This document shows positions 1 through 10,060 of a DNA stretch of 64,000 nt, in pieces. The first letter of the stretch is position 1, and every line of letters starts with the position of its first letter. Both the position numbers and the translations under genes were made by a program. Origin of the DNA: Sternotherus odoratus (taxonomy: Eukaryota; Chordata; Testudines; Kinosternidae). The stretch is from positions 14,755,845-14,819,844 of the forward strand of contig JAVMKO010000022.1 in the NCBI GenBank assembly GCA_032164245.1, given 5' to 3'. The notes beneath the pieces are model-generated. The model saw only the letters and a program-made list of their open reading frames with translations. It ran no database searches and was not told the origin of the DNA.

Positions 1-321
1 CAGAGAGATGCATCTTGTTTGCATGGGATGGGTCCTGAGGAGGTTGGAGCCCTGCATTTGGCTGTTAATGGGTTAGCAGCAGCACTCCGCTCCCCAAGAC
101 TGAATGTGAAGGAGGAGCACCGGCCTGCCACTATGGATGCTCTCGGTCTGTCCTTTCAAGTCACTGGACACAATATTGAGTACGGCCAAAAGAAAGCCCC
201 AATCCTCTGGTCTTGCGGAGGACCTGAGCATCCTGGCCAGGCATGGGCTGGGCTGGGGGTAGGGAGAGACCTGCAGGAATGTAGTGCTTTACCAGAACTG
301 ATCACTTCAGGTGCTGGCTAG
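1..321 (+). pseudogene. Exon-like block with open frame (copy 1)
   Basis: This is the 3' part of a block that in copy 2 begins at a splice acceptor at 11018-11019. The frame stays open from the window edge to a stop at 319-321. The two copies differ by one residue in this frame (Cys versus Tyr in the ...SALPEL tail), apart from silent changes. The shorter related block at 28620-28700 shares only the first part, around the residues QRDAS and GLGPGE. I do not recognise the protein. It may be the last part of a transcribed but non-coding exon. Confidence 0.3.
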
Positions 322-426
322 GCTGGAGGGGACATGGGTAGGAGGCTCCAGGAAGCAGAAGCCAGGTGACCTGACTGCCTGTGTCTGTCCTCGATGTGCT
401 AGTGCTGACCTATGTTCTCTTTTCAG

Positions 427-540
427 TTCCTAATGACATTGGGCAAATGAGAGAGTGGCCAACCTGGAGGAGAGACCAGGAGAAGGAGCAGCAACCCTGA
501 GCCCATTCAGTGGGATGGAAACCAGACCGCGAGCTGTGGA
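427..540 (+). pseudogene. 114-nt exon-like block (module G), copy 1
   Basis: A pyrimidine-rich acceptor (TTCTCTTTTCAG) precedes the block and a GTAGGTAC donor follows at 541. Length is 38 codons. In the frame that fits the next exon's phase it reads PNDIGQMREWPTW..., then hits TGA after QQP. Copies of the module occur near 11476, 15340, 28895, 34322 and 36030. They differ by 1-3 base indels, so the frame is not conserved among copies. It could be a 5' UTR or lncRNA exon, or a dead coding exon. Confidence 0.45.
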
Positions 541-1114
541 GTAGGTACAAAGGGAAATGTGCTTAAGTATTGAAAGAGTGCTGCAAACATTCTTTTCTAT
601 GAAAAGAAATATGTTATGTTAGCATAGGGTGGGTCCATGAGAAAAAAGTCCTTGAATCTAACCGGGGCATGTGAAGGTTGGGGGAGCCCTGGCTTCCCAG
701 TCGGGAGTTGTCATGGCCCAGGGAACGGAAAGTATTTGTTTTCCTGAATTATGGTTATCTTCCAGGAGGGTAAATTGCCTGTAATCAGAGATGCTCAGGC
801 CTCAACGCTCTGCCCTCCACATCACTGGGTGTGAGTAACTGGTCACTGCAATCTGCTCCTTGTTTGTACTCTCTCTAGCTTCCTTCACAGAATGTGAGGA
901 TTTTGGTTAGGTATAGACCTCTTTGGGATAAAGGCGAGAGGAAGGGATAATAGTCTGCAGTGTAGTGTAATTGCTTTGGATGCAGGAGCCAGCCTCTTCA
1001 GTTACTCTCTCAAGGGGTGTAGGAAAAAGGCCTCTGGAATAGCAAGAGCCAGAGCTAAATACCATTGCTCTGTCTGCCACTAACTTTTTCTTCTTTTGTT
1101 GTTTTCTTTGCAAG

Positions 1115-1192
1115 GGAACACTTGTGGAGGATTAGTTCAGCCCTGTCTTGAGGTGAAGAGCAAAACTAGACTGGTCTCAAGACAGATACCAG
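1115..1192 (+). CDS. 78-nt coding-like exon, unknown protein, copy 1
   Basis: The acceptor is TTTTCTTTGCAAG and the donor is a consensus CAG|GTAAGA. One frame is open throughout (NTCGGLVQPCLEV then KSKTRLVSRQIP). It leaves one base at the end, which exactly completes an alanine codon with the two leading bases of the exon at 1943. Length is 26 codons. The duplicate at 12169-12246 keeps splice sites and frame. I do not recognise the family. Phase agreement and intact splice sites argue for a real coding exon, but the upstream module G carries a stop in the matching frame. Confidence 0.4.
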
Positions 1193-1707
1193 GTAAGACC
1201 AGCAGGGAGCAGAGCAGCTGTTGTTGTCAAACACTTATCTTAGTGTCTCTTAGATGCTCTGGTAACAGCCCTGATGACTACAGAGAATGAAAGGTTCCCA
1301 ACTAACTCTGGGGGCAGGTGGAGAATTTCTCCATCTTAAGTTCTGCAGATCTTCCGTGGTAACATGTGTGTATTTCTAGTGCAGCTCCCCCCCCCTTCCC
1401 CAAGACCCTGATTCCTCATGGGTATTGTAATCTTCTGTGGCCTTAGTTTCCAGATTGTGGTGACCTGGGCACTGCTTGGTGCAGCTGGATGTCTGTTCAG
1501 TAATTGATCAATAGGGTGTTTTGGAGTGTGGGGACAGGGAGGACTGTGGGTTGGTTTTTTTTTGTTGTTGTTGTTTTGTTTTGGTGGTACTTTTGGTTTT
1601 GAAGACCCCGGTCAGGCCTAAGAAATTGTTCCCTCCCGGCTCATCCCATCCCTGTTGCAACAGCATGGTCCCCCGTAGGAAATATTAGTGAATTTTGTGT
1701 GATGGCT

Positions 1708-1750
1708 ACAGTAGAACCTCTAGCGTTACAAACACCAGAATTCTACTGAC
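1708..1750 (+). mobile_element. Pogo/Tigger-type terminal inverted repeat fragment
   Basis: The sequence TACAGTAGAACCTCTAGCG begins like the terminal repeat of a pogo/Tigger-type DNA transposon with a TA target site. Only this end is recognisable; no matching opposite end was found downstream. It is present in both copies of the segmental duplication (second copy near 12768), so it inserted before the duplication. Confidence 0.4.
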
Positions 1751-1942
1751 ATGTCAAACACACCCTTCGTTTGGAACAGGAAATATCTAATCAGGCATGT
1801 CACCTTCAGCCAAAGACCACACCCAACACTGAGGGAGCAAAAGGTCTGTGAACTCAACACACGCAAGACAGGAAGAGGTTCCCCGCCACACCCACCCACC
1901 CACCAATCCCAGCTAAAGTGGAAGCGTGCCCTCTCTTCCCAG

Positions 1943-2016
1943 CCACAGGGTTCTCGGGGTCGTCCATGGAGAAGTTTGATAGGCAGTGGGAGGTGGCCCA
2001 TGAAGCACTGGCTAAG
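1943..2016 (+). CDS. 74-nt coding-like exon (MEKFDRQWEVAHEALAK), copy 1
   Basis: The exon starts after CTCTCTTCCCAG and ends at AAG|GTGTGC. With the phase handed over by the exon at 1115-1192 it reads ATGFSG, then SSMEKFDRQWEVAHEALAK, and ends in phase 0. The acidic/basic, helix-like composition looks like real protein rather than random DNA. The duplicate at 13002-13075 is the same in protein sense. I cannot name the protein. An unspliced reading with an ATG at 1918 is also open to 2241, so the true exon limits are uncertain. Confidence 0.4.
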
Positions 2017-2559
2017 GTGTGCTTTACATTTCACAACGGGGCTAGACTCTCATCCTCAAACGTCTTTCCCCTTGGTTCAAAACACAACCTAAGAAAAATG
2101 AAAGTTATTGTTGGGGTTTGCGATGCTGTGAAGGTTCCTGCCCACAATCCCTCTTTCCATTACACCGTTTGGTACACCGCAGGTGCAAGGCCTTTGCCAC
2201 CTCCCCTGCAAGGGCCGCGCACACAGATCCGCTCCCTGTAAATGGCCTCTCACAGCTCTCTCGGGGGGCTCTGACTATCCAAGCACTTAATGCATAATTT
2301 CAGGGCAGCAGATGGGGCGTGGAAGTGACTTATTGTTGCTGATGTCTCGACACCCCAGTTCCCCGTTCTTCTATCTCCTCAGTCCTCTCTCCCTCAAATC
2401 CATGCCCCATTCTGTGGGGCTCCTCAGTCTGCTTAATTCTGCTGGAGGTAGGAGGTGGCCAATGCTGAGGCATGACTTATTTTTAATCTAGTGTCCCATA
2501 TCCTGTATCCAGTCTATATAGGATACATTGTGTCCTTGATTCCACTAATATTAAGGTAA

Positions 2560-2894
2560 AGCATTCTACACTTCCGGCTCCAGGTAAGCTGCACCAGGCT
2601 GAAGTCTGCACCCCGAATCACTCCTGCACCCCAACTGCATGCCCTGAGCTTCCTGCGCACAACCCCCTGCCACACCCCTCCTACACCTCTGCCCTGAGCC
2701 CCCTGACACACTCCACACCCCCTCCTGCACTCCCACCACCTTCCTGGAGCCCTCTTGTACACTCCACACCCCTGCTCTGCCCCAACCCCTTGCCGTGAAC
2801 GTCCTAGACCCTGCCCCACCCCTACATTCATGGCTCTGCAAGCAATTTCGCTACCCAGATGTGTCCCTCGGGCCAAAAAGTTTGCCCACCCCTG
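2560..2894 (-). mobile_element. Truncated hAT element, GGGTGGGCAAA family
   Basis: The block ends with the terminal repeat TTTGCCCACCCCTG at 2881-2894, and just inside it reads the complement of TTTTTGGCCCGAGGG. The same family appears complete at 16990-17707 and 48326-48880. The expected opposite end is not visible, so the far boundary is approximate. The interior is C-rich and contains CACCCC-type satellite sequence. Confidence 0.6.
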
Positions 2895-3438
2895 TTCTGG
2901 GATGTTTTCTATCTGTGAGACTGCCGGCTTGGACAGGTACTTGGGAAGGTAGGGGTTGTAAATTTATGATGAAGTATGCTCTGTGTTAAAATAAAATTAC
3001 CCTGTGACATACCAGCAGCCTTTGGCTCTTAAAGTGTGAAATAGCAATCGGGGTCACTGCCCAAATGGGGCGGGGAGGAGATGGACAGACACATGGCACT
3101 GTCCCACCTGCAACACCTTGAGTCCCCAAATCCTTGCACCTGCCATCCCTCACTAATGGTGCCTTCCTGCACTCTATGCAGCAATTCAAGCTGGAGAAAG
3201 CAGATGTGCTGGAGGTCACGGGTGTAGCGCATTGAGAGCCTGCAACAGAGCAACACCCTGTGTAATGACTCCCTGGCCCCTGTAGCCTCCCATGCACTGG
3301 TGAGGGTCTGTCTGAGGGGAGGGTCTGTCTGCCCCAATGCAACCCAGAGGGAGGGTCAAGCGCAGTGAGATGCGCTCTCCTGTCCCTGTGTTCTCCTGTG
3401 GGTCATATAGGATCTGTCTGCCTCCGGGTGGTCTAGTC
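2895..3438. other. No gene recognised
   Basis: This stretch lies between two hAT fragments. I find no splice-flanked block shared with the rest of the window, no promoter and no long open frame with protein-like composition. The minus-strand open frames across 2986-3342 are rich in Ser/Pro/Cys and are not supported by anything else. Confidence 0.5.
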
Positions 3439-3732
3439 CAGGAGCTGGCAACCTTTCAGAAGTGGTGGGCCGAGTCCTCATTTATTGACTCTTATTTAAG
3501 GTTTTGTGTGCCCGTAATATATTTTACTGTTTTTAAAAGGTCTCTTTCTAGAAGTCTCTAATGTAGAACTAAATTATTGTTGTATGTAAAATAAGTAAGG
3601 TTTTAAAAATGTTTAAGAAGATTGATTTTAAAATTAAATGAAAATGCAGAGCCCCCCGGACTGGTGACCAGGACCTGGGCAGTGTGAGTGCCACTGAAAA
3701 TCTGCTCGCCTGCCATAGGTTGCCTACCCCGG
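3439..3732 (+). mobile_element. hAT-type element, GGCAACC family
   Basis: The left end reads CAGGAGCTGGCAACCTTTC and the right end reads CATAGGTTGCCTACCCCGG, which are inverted repeats of each other with some mismatches. The middle is AT-rich and too short to code for a transposase. Related sequence lies at 19338-19519. A matching 8-bp target duplication is not obvious, so the exact ends are uncertain. Confidence 0.65.
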
Positions 3733-4289
3733 TCCATGCCATGCTGAGGAGAGTTCATGCTGCCTGCCAGGCTCAGTGTCACTCCTCCCACAGCTTCATG
3801 GGGACTTTGGGAAGATTCTTGTTGCTGTAACGGGAGCACAGAGCACGAGCGGCTAGTTGGCTGTTTTGGGGGCTCTGGGCCCGAGGGGTGGGAACTCGGG
3901 CACGGCTTTGGGCTCAAGAGAAAAGGGGCTTAGGCTAGAGATGCCCAGAACCGCTCTGTCCCCCTACAGCTCCAGCACTGCAGCACCCAAAAGCCTCACG
4001 CGGCTCCAGGTCTGATTGTGTTGGGCGCTGCACGGAAAATCAGAGGGGACCAGCGAGATGTGTATGGAGATGGCTAGATGAGCGTCGCTGCCATACAGAG
4101 GAGGGATGGAGAGGGGGGGGTGGCATATGGAGGACAGATGACGTGTTGCAGGCTAACAGATTTGTGGGTTTGGCTTGTGGCCGATTGCCACAGCAGCTCC
4201 TCGTCCCCCATTTGCTGGGCTGTTTTTGATGCTGACCCATCTCTTGCAGGTAGGACCAAGCGGAGCCTGGCCACAGAGCAGCACTACAG

Positions 4290-4470
4290 CAGTAGCTACA
4301 GAGATGCGTGGACCAGCTGCCCACTCTGCTCCTCAACTGCTCGGGGATGGACAAGCATGTGGGTTTCCTGGCTGCTAACCTGCTCCAAGGCCTGCCCCAG
4401 ATCTCACCCTCTCCCGCTCCTGGAGTAGCCCGCTCACCACGGACACCAAGACCAACCGCAAGCTGCAACC
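4290..4470 (+). other. Short coding-like frame, unknown
   Basis: One frame reads VDQLPTLLL followed by LNCSGMDKHVGFLAANLLQ, with balanced composition and clustered Leu residues typical of helical protein. It then runs into Pro/Ser-rich sequence of no clear meaning. A CTACAG acceptor-like site lies just upstream near 4302. No donor or partner exon is evident, so this may be a decayed exon or part of a processed pseudogene. I do not recognise it. Confidence 0.22.
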
Positions 4471-4689
4471 CCAGCCCAGGTGCCATGGCACCTACTCTCC
4501 CTAATGTGGACAGCTTGGTGTCTCATGGGTGGAAATATCCTATCATCTCCTCTGTGGTATCAGGACATGCCATTACAAACTGCTCCCTGGCCCAGTTGCA
4601 GCTACTGGTAGCCACAGAGCAAGTTGCTGCTGTCCTGCTGCAATTCACCAGCCCTGGGTCTAGGAGTAGTGATTTGTGACCGATGGGGT

Positions 4690-5150
4690 ATATGCCTTGT
4701 CACTTTTGGGTAATCTCTATTAGAAATTGGAACACTCACGACATGAGTGTTCGAATTGAAAACATTTGTTCTAGTGAGGTCCAAGTTTAATACAGGGATT
4801 TCAGGGGGTGGGAAACTGACAGGGCAGATACCATCCATCACAAAGTGCTATTGTGGGGCCAGGGCTGAGGCAGCCAAGAAAATCAGGCACCATTCAAGTG
4901 TTATGATCGCAAATAATAGCTTGACATTAAACATCACAAAACCTCTGTGTATTAAAACCTGTAGTTTACTGTTTCACAATAAATGCATCGGTGGTGTTAT
5001 AGTAATAATGAAGTGGTTAGTCTCTGAGGTGCTACAACATCTTCCTCATGTTATTGACGGATACAAACTAATATGGCTGCTAATGTTAAAATGAAATGAA
5101 TGTTTGTGGAAAGTCAATAAAAGGAACTAAACTATATTTACAGGATACTA
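4690..5150. other. AT-richer spacer, no gene seen
   Basis: This is mostly unique-looking, moderately AT-rich DNA. There are no splice-flanked blocks shared with other parts of the window, no promoter motifs and no terminal inverted repeats that I can pair. Confidence 0.5.
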
Positions 5151-6130
5151 TGATACAGAATGGTAAAGAACAGAAAAAAAGACAAACCCTGAGTCGTCAT
5201 GTGCTAACCCTAGACTAGACAACCCAACCCTGCCCCTTCAACTAACCCTGATCCTCACGCATCACCTATTAACCCATAATCTCCACCCTGACTCCAACCC
5301 TGTAGGAAAAGTGTAAATTATAAGTAAATGTATTTCAAATGTTGTAACAGTAGTCTAAGCTATTTCTTCTCTCTCACTAAAGGGCGGGGAAACTTAACTT
5401 ATCTTGGTACGTACATTCCGGCTCCTCTCATGTACGTCAAGCTCTTATGTTGTCTCACATATGTCAAACTTATCTTGTCCTGTACATTTTATACATTTGT
5501 CTTACCTCATATATTTTAGCTCATATTTGTATGTATTCTTACCCCCTATGTACCATTTCAAGATTGGAACTTTGTGTTTGTAGGTGCTGTTCTTTCCAGA
5601 CAAGTAAGTAAATGGACAGAGGACAATGTCCTAAAACTTTTTCACCTGTTAATTTACATGGGGCCCCTCTAGCCCCTCCTTCATCTAAAGAAGTGTATAA
5701 AAAGGTCTTGGCAATGGATAGGGCCAAGCCACAATTTGACTCTGTGGCTTCAATTGGCCGAGCAAATAAACTTGTATTCGAGATCTCCTGTGTCTACCTG
5801 TTCTTTGAAGGTAAATTGGGCCAGGCCTCCAAAGAAACGAAGCCATTTGAGCAACAACCCGAACCCTTTAACTCTAACCCACCTTTGGAACCAAACTCTT
5901 ACACCATCTAATCCCTAAAACTAATCCTACCCCTCAACGCTGCCCCCTAGAACCCTGTCCTCTCCCTGACTCCAGCTCTGGTACCCTTCCCCTAATGGAA
6001 CCCCCTCCCCTCCCCTCCCCAATCCAGCTCTCCCTCTCACCCCAAAACCCAAACAAAATGCTCTCGTACCCCACCGAACCCCTCCCCGAATCCAGTTCTT
6101 ACCCCCAGCCCCTGTAACCCCAACTCCACC
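5150..6130. repeat. Degenerate AACCCT-rich satellite, split by an LTR
   Basis: On both sides of the LTR at 5301-5854 the sequence is built from irregular ACCCTAAC, CAACCC and TAACCC words. It grows more C-rich towards 6130. The words resemble the vertebrate telomere repeat, but no run of exact CCCTAA units is present. It is best described as a decayed C-rich simple repeat. Confidence 0.4.
5301..5854 (+). mobile_element. Solo LTR of an endogenous retroelement
   Basis: The unit begins TGTAGG and is flanked on both sides by CAACCC (5295-5300 and 5855-5860), a 6-bp target duplication. It has a TATA box (TATAAAAA) at 5696-5703 and an AATAAA poly(A) signal at 5765-5770, in the order expected of U3-R-U5 on the plus strand. 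No internal retroviral sequence is adjacent. The right end reads ...GCAA instead of a clean CA, so it may be off by a base. It split a block of degenerate CCTAACCC-like sequence. Confidence 0.65.
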
Positions 6131-6179
6131 CTCCAATCCCCCTCCCGCCAGGGGGGCACCAGTCTCCTCTCGGGGGGGA

Positions 6180-6560
6180 TGGGGACGATGCACCCCCCCC
6201 CCTTTGCCACAAGGTCCCCGTCCCCCCCCAGAGCTCTGCTCCTCTTAACGGCTCCCACCCCGCGCCCCTTGTCCTCCTCCTGGCCAGGCTGGAGCCGGGC
6301 AGTGCGCGAGGCGCTGGCTGGGGCCGGGCACAGCAACCCCGCCCCGCTGCTCTGCGCCTGCGCCGGCCCCGCAGCCTCCTGCCGCCCGTCAGGGACGTGG
6401 AACCGCGCGGGGGTGACCTGGCTCGCGCACAGTCCGTGGGCGCAACCACCACGGGCGGGTGGGGAGGGGGGGCTGGGGATGCCCGTCCGCCCGCCGCCTG
6501 CTCGGAGCACAGAGCGGGGACACCGCTGGCGTCAGAGCTGGGCGGGCAGCGAACCAGCCA
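6180..6560. promoter_or_regulatory. CpG island
   Basis: CpG density is high across this block, with GC-box-like GGGCGG and CCGCCC words and a CCAAT box (GACCAATG) at 6566-6573. Such islands usually mark promoters. No TATA box is seen and no exon can be tied to it. Part of the GC content at its left edge comes from C-runs. Confidence 0.4.
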
Positions 6561-7450
6561 GTTTGACCAATGAAAAGTGTGGCTCGCCCACGGGGCAGTG
6601 CCCCCCCCGGTGGCCACTAGCGGTACCGCAGGGTGCGGCGCCCTTGGCGGGGCAGTGCCCCCCGTGGTCATTGAGGGGATCCAGTGGCCCTAAGGCGCAG
6701 CAGTGACACTCGGGGGGGGCACAGACGAGGGTTTCCCTCGGACCAGCAGTGACACCCAGTAGCCAAGCGGGATGCCGCACAGGCGGTGGTGCCCGTAGAG
6801 AAGCCGGGGCACCCAATGCCAGCTGCCCTACTGCACAGCGCATGGTTTCCTTGTGCAGCAATGACACCCGGTGATCGGTTGGGGGGCGAGAGGGGCTCAG
6901 AAGGCGGGTTTCCCTTAGCGCAGCGGTGACACCCGGTGGCCGGCCAGGGTAATACACAGACGGTGTATGCCGGGGAGCAGCGGTGACACCCGGTGGCCAA
7001 TCCGGGGTAATACACATTTTGTGTCGCCCATGGAGGAGCAGTGACACCCAGAGGCCAATTGGCATAACGCCCGAGGGGGGGGGGGCGCGCCCATGGCACA
7101 GCAGTGACACCTGGTGGCCAGTCCAGGTAATGCACAAACTGCATCATCCCATGAAACAGCAGTGACACCCAGTGGCCAGCTGCGAGTACTGCATGGGGAT
7201 GCTGGTCTCCCATGAAGGAGCATGACCAGTGGTCAATTGGGATAATGGGGGGGGGGGGTCGGTCAATGGTGCAGCAGTGACACCTGGTGGTCAGTTGGGG
7301 GTAATGCACAGAAGAGGCGACAGTGCAGATCCAGACTAACACTACCGCTCTGAATCTGTAGAGACTGACTAGTTTATTTCAGCATTGAACCTGTACAGAT
7401 AATGTTTTCATTGGCGCAGCAGTGACACCCGGTGGCCAGTCAGGGTAATG
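6560..7450 (-). repeat. Minisatellite, GTGTCAC/GGCCACC family, array 1
   Basis: About a dozen units of roughly 60-80 bp share the core GCAGTGACACCCGGTGGCC, followed by a linker ending GGTAATGCACA. Reverse-complemented, this is the same family as the arrays at 37570-39790, 42770-43020 and 45440-46250 (GGCCACCCAGTGTCACTG, TGCTCCATGAGGGAAATG). Long open frames here on either strand are produced by the repeat and are not genes. Confidence 0.85.
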
Positions 7451-7463
7451 CAGAGTGGCCAGA

Positions 7464-7545
7464 AGGCGTGGTGTCTTTAAGGTGCCACAGGACTCTTTTG
7501 TTACCTCTGCTATTCCAGACGAACATGGCTACCTCTCTGATTCCA
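7464..7545 (+). mobile_element. Penelope-like element 3' tail
   Basis: The block reads TCTTTAAGGTGCCACAGGAC, then a TTTGTTACCTCTGCTATTCC stretch, ending GGCTACCTCTCTGATTCC. This tail occurs at 18793-18930, 37835-38038 and 38637-38739. At 18.8 kb it is continuous with a GIY-YIG coding fragment. An older tail fragment lies just before it at 7327-7357. Confidence 0.7.
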
Positions 7546-7549
7546 GGAG

Positions 7550-8040
7550 ATAAAGTGTTTTGTAGCCCCCACCCCCCACCCCCCAGGAACCATGCTGGCA
7601 GTACAGCATTTTTTTCACTAAATAACTTTTTTAAATCAAATATAAAGTGCTCTTAAAATTGTTTACCAGCAATTCTAATTGTACCTATGCAATAATATCC
7701 CAAGTATGTGTAAGCAGAGTCAGGATGACTTCCACCCCGACATTTGGTAGTGAGGTGTGGCAAGTTGTGGAAAAGAACTTCAGGGGCTGATGTCATTTGC
7801 ATGGGCACACCCACTGTGCCTAGCATGAGTGGACTGCTTGCCCAAATGGTCACTTTGGCTGCTGTGGGATCCCCAGTTTCTTTGTTATTGGGGCAGAAAG
7901 AATAAAGTGTTCTTATCCTGATTATGTGAATCAAGGACACTGGAACTGTACATGGCCGTTTAAGCTGGAGGGACTCGCCCTCATTTAAAAGCCCTTGGAA
8001 GGCTGAGGCTCTCAGGGAATGGGGGTGGGTCTACATGACG
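7550..8040. other. No gene seen
   Basis: AT-richer sequence between a minisatellite and a promoter. A minus-strand open frame across 7653-7940 has no supporting splice sites or recognisable motif. Confidence 0.45.
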
Positions 8041-8630
8041 TATGCTGGAAGAGCCGATTTCCTATTGGTGTAGTGAGAGGTGGTAAAGCTGATCTTCTAT
8101 AGGGTCCCCACTAAGTGACGTTCTGTGATCCCATTGGTCTGTCACTAGGTGACGTTTTCTGAAAGCAATGCTGGGCGGAGCCGTCAGGGCCTCGTGCAGT
8201 CAGAGCTCAGCGCACGCTAGCGAGGAGCAGCTCGAGGCCACGGCGCTGATTGGCTGCCTGGGCCGCGGACGGAGAGCGCAACGGCGGGAGCTGGTGAAAA
8301 GCCGCAGCGCCCGCGGGTCTTCGCAGGTCGCGCCCGTTGCGCGCGCCGGTGTTTCCCGGTAGCCAATGGGCTGTCGCTCGGTGACGCGTTCTCCCCGGAG
8401 TGGCAGCCAATGGGGGCGGGGATCGCTGCAGGTGCCGCGGTTTGAAACGCCTGGCAGCCCCCGGACCGTTTCCACAGGCCGGGAGGCGGGAAATCGCCAG
8501 GCCGGCCCGCCCGCCAGAATCTCGCGGGCAGCGAACCGGCCGCAGGCCCGTGGGCGGGGGGGACCTCGCGGCGGCGCTGCCGGGCACGCTCGGGGTGTTT
8601 GCAGCGGCCGGGACCGTTTCTGTGCGTGTG
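8040..8630 (+). promoter_or_regulatory. CpG-island promoter of cell-cycle type (CCAAT + CHR)
   Basis: Five NF-Y/CCAAT sites are visible (ATTGG at 8064, 8133 and 8249; CCAAT at 8363 and 8407). Two copies of GTGACGTT (8115, 8149) flank one of them. The element CGCGGTTTGAAACG, containing TTTGAA at 8441-8446, has the form of a CDE/CHR site. It sits about 30 bases downstream of the last CCAAT box, the spacing known from G2/M cell-cycle promoters. There is no TATA box. A donor-like GTGAGTGAG at 8628 could end a first non-coding exon. The downstream gene may be the one whose exons start at 10809. Confidence 0.6.
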
Positions 8631-8639
8631 AGTGAGTCC

Positions 8640-10060
8640 CTGGGACCGGGCAGCCGGGAACGAGCAGCATTTCGGGGGTGGGGGCGGCGCTGGGCGGGAG
8701 CGGTGTCGGGGGGCGGGGTTCCGAGGTGAGGGGGGGGACTCTGGGCGGGAGCGGTGTCGGGGGGCGGGGTTCCGAGGTGAGGGGGGGGGCCTCTGGGCGG
8801 GAGCGGTGTCGGGGGGCGGGGTTCCGAGGTGAGGGGGGGCCTCTGGGCGGGAGCGGTGTCGGGGGGCGGGGTTACGAGATGAGGGGGGAATCTGAGTGGG
8901 AGGTGTCGGGGGCGGGGTTCCGAGGTGGCGGTGGCGCTGGGCGGGACCGGTGTCGGGGGGCGGGGTTCCGAGGTGAGGGGGGGGCTCTGGGTGGGAGCGG
9001 TGGCGGGGGGCGGGGTTACGAGATGAGGGGGGCCTCTGGGCGGGAGCGGTCTCGGGGGCGGGGTTACGAGATGAGGCGGGAATCTGAGTGGGAGGTGTCG
9101 GGGGCGCGGTTCTGAGGTGGCGGTGGCGCTGGGCGGGAGCGGTGTCGGGGGGCGGGGTTCTGAGGTGGCGGTGGCGCTGGGCGGGAGCGGTGTCGGGGGG
9201 CGGGGCGGGGTTCCGCGGTGGTGCTGGGCGGGGGCGGGGTGGGGTTCCGAGGTGGCGGTGGCGCTGGGCGGGACCGGTGTCGGGGGGCGGGGCGGGGTTC
9301 CGATGTGGGGGTGGCGCTGGGCGGGAGCGGTGTTGGGGGGCGGGGTTCCGAGGTGAGGGGGGGCCTCTGGGCGGGAGCGGTGTCGGGGGGCGGGGTTACG
9401 AGATGAGGGGGGAATCTGAGTGGGAGGTGTCGGGGGCGGGGTTCCGAGGTGGCGGTGGCGCTGGGCGGGAGCGGTGTCGGGGGGCGGGGTGCCGAGGTGG
9501 CGGTGGCGCTGGGCGGGAGCGGGGGCGGGGTGCCGAGGTGGCGGTGGCGCTGGGCGGGAGCGGTGTCGGGGGGCGGGGCGGGGTTCCGAGGTGGCGGTGG
9601 CGTGGCGCTGGGCGGGAGCGGTGTCGGGGGGCGGGGTTCCGCGGTGTCGGGGGCGGGGCGGGGTTCCGAGGTGGCGGGAGCGGTGTCGGGGGGCGGGGTT
9701 CCGAGGTGAGGGGGGGCGGGGTTCCGAGGTGAGGGGGGGCCTCTGGGCGGGACCGGTGTCGGGGGGCGGGGTTCCGATGTGGGGGTGGCGCTGGGCGGGA
9801 GCGGTGTTGGGGGGCGGGGTTCCGAGGTGAGGGGGGACTCTCGGCAGGAGCTGTGTCGGGGGGCGGGGTTCTGAGGTGGGGGTGGCGCTGGGCGGGAGCG
9901 GTGTCGGGGTCGGGGTTCTGAGGTGAGGGGGGAATCTGGGCGGGAGCGGTGTCAGGGTTCTGAGGTGAGGGGGGACACTCGGCGGGAGCGGTGTTGGGGG
10001 GCGGGGTTCCGAGGTGAGGGGGGAATCTGGGTGGGAGCGGTTTCGGGGGGCTCCTGGGTC
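8640..10060 (+). repeat. G-rich minisatellite, about 50-bp units
   Basis: Some 25-30 units are built from GGGCGGGAGCGGTGTCGGGG, GGCGGGGTTCCGAGGTGAGG and variants with GGTGGCGCT. The plus strand is full of G-runs, so G-quadruplex formation during transcription is likely. The array lies just downstream of the promoter at 8040-8630, probably in its first intron. Long minus-strand Pro/Arg/Thr-rich frames here, including one of 623 codons, are products of the repeat. Confidence 0.9.

Larger units (their letters stand above)
1..2430 (+). repeat. Segmental duplication, copy 1
   Basis: This segment is repeated almost base for base at 11050-13487, an offset of about 11,049 bases. The differences I see are scattered substitutions plus small indels, for example an extra TTAAG in copy 2 near 11620 and a longer poly-C tract in copy 2 near 12440. 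Identity is high, roughly 98-99% by eye, so the duplication is recent. The copy is cut by the window edge at its left end and diverges abruptly near 2430. It contains several exon-like blocks listed separately. Confidence 0.95.

Noticed and set aside
5150..6130. Interstitial telomere repeat
   Set aside because: Words like CTAACCC occur, but there is no run of exact CCCTAA units and the spacing is irregular.
6037..7342. Several overlapping open frames of 150-220 codons on the minus strand
   Set aside because: They are explained by a CpG island and the GTGTCAC minisatellite. The readings repeat the unit (WPPGVTAVP-type), with no independent support.
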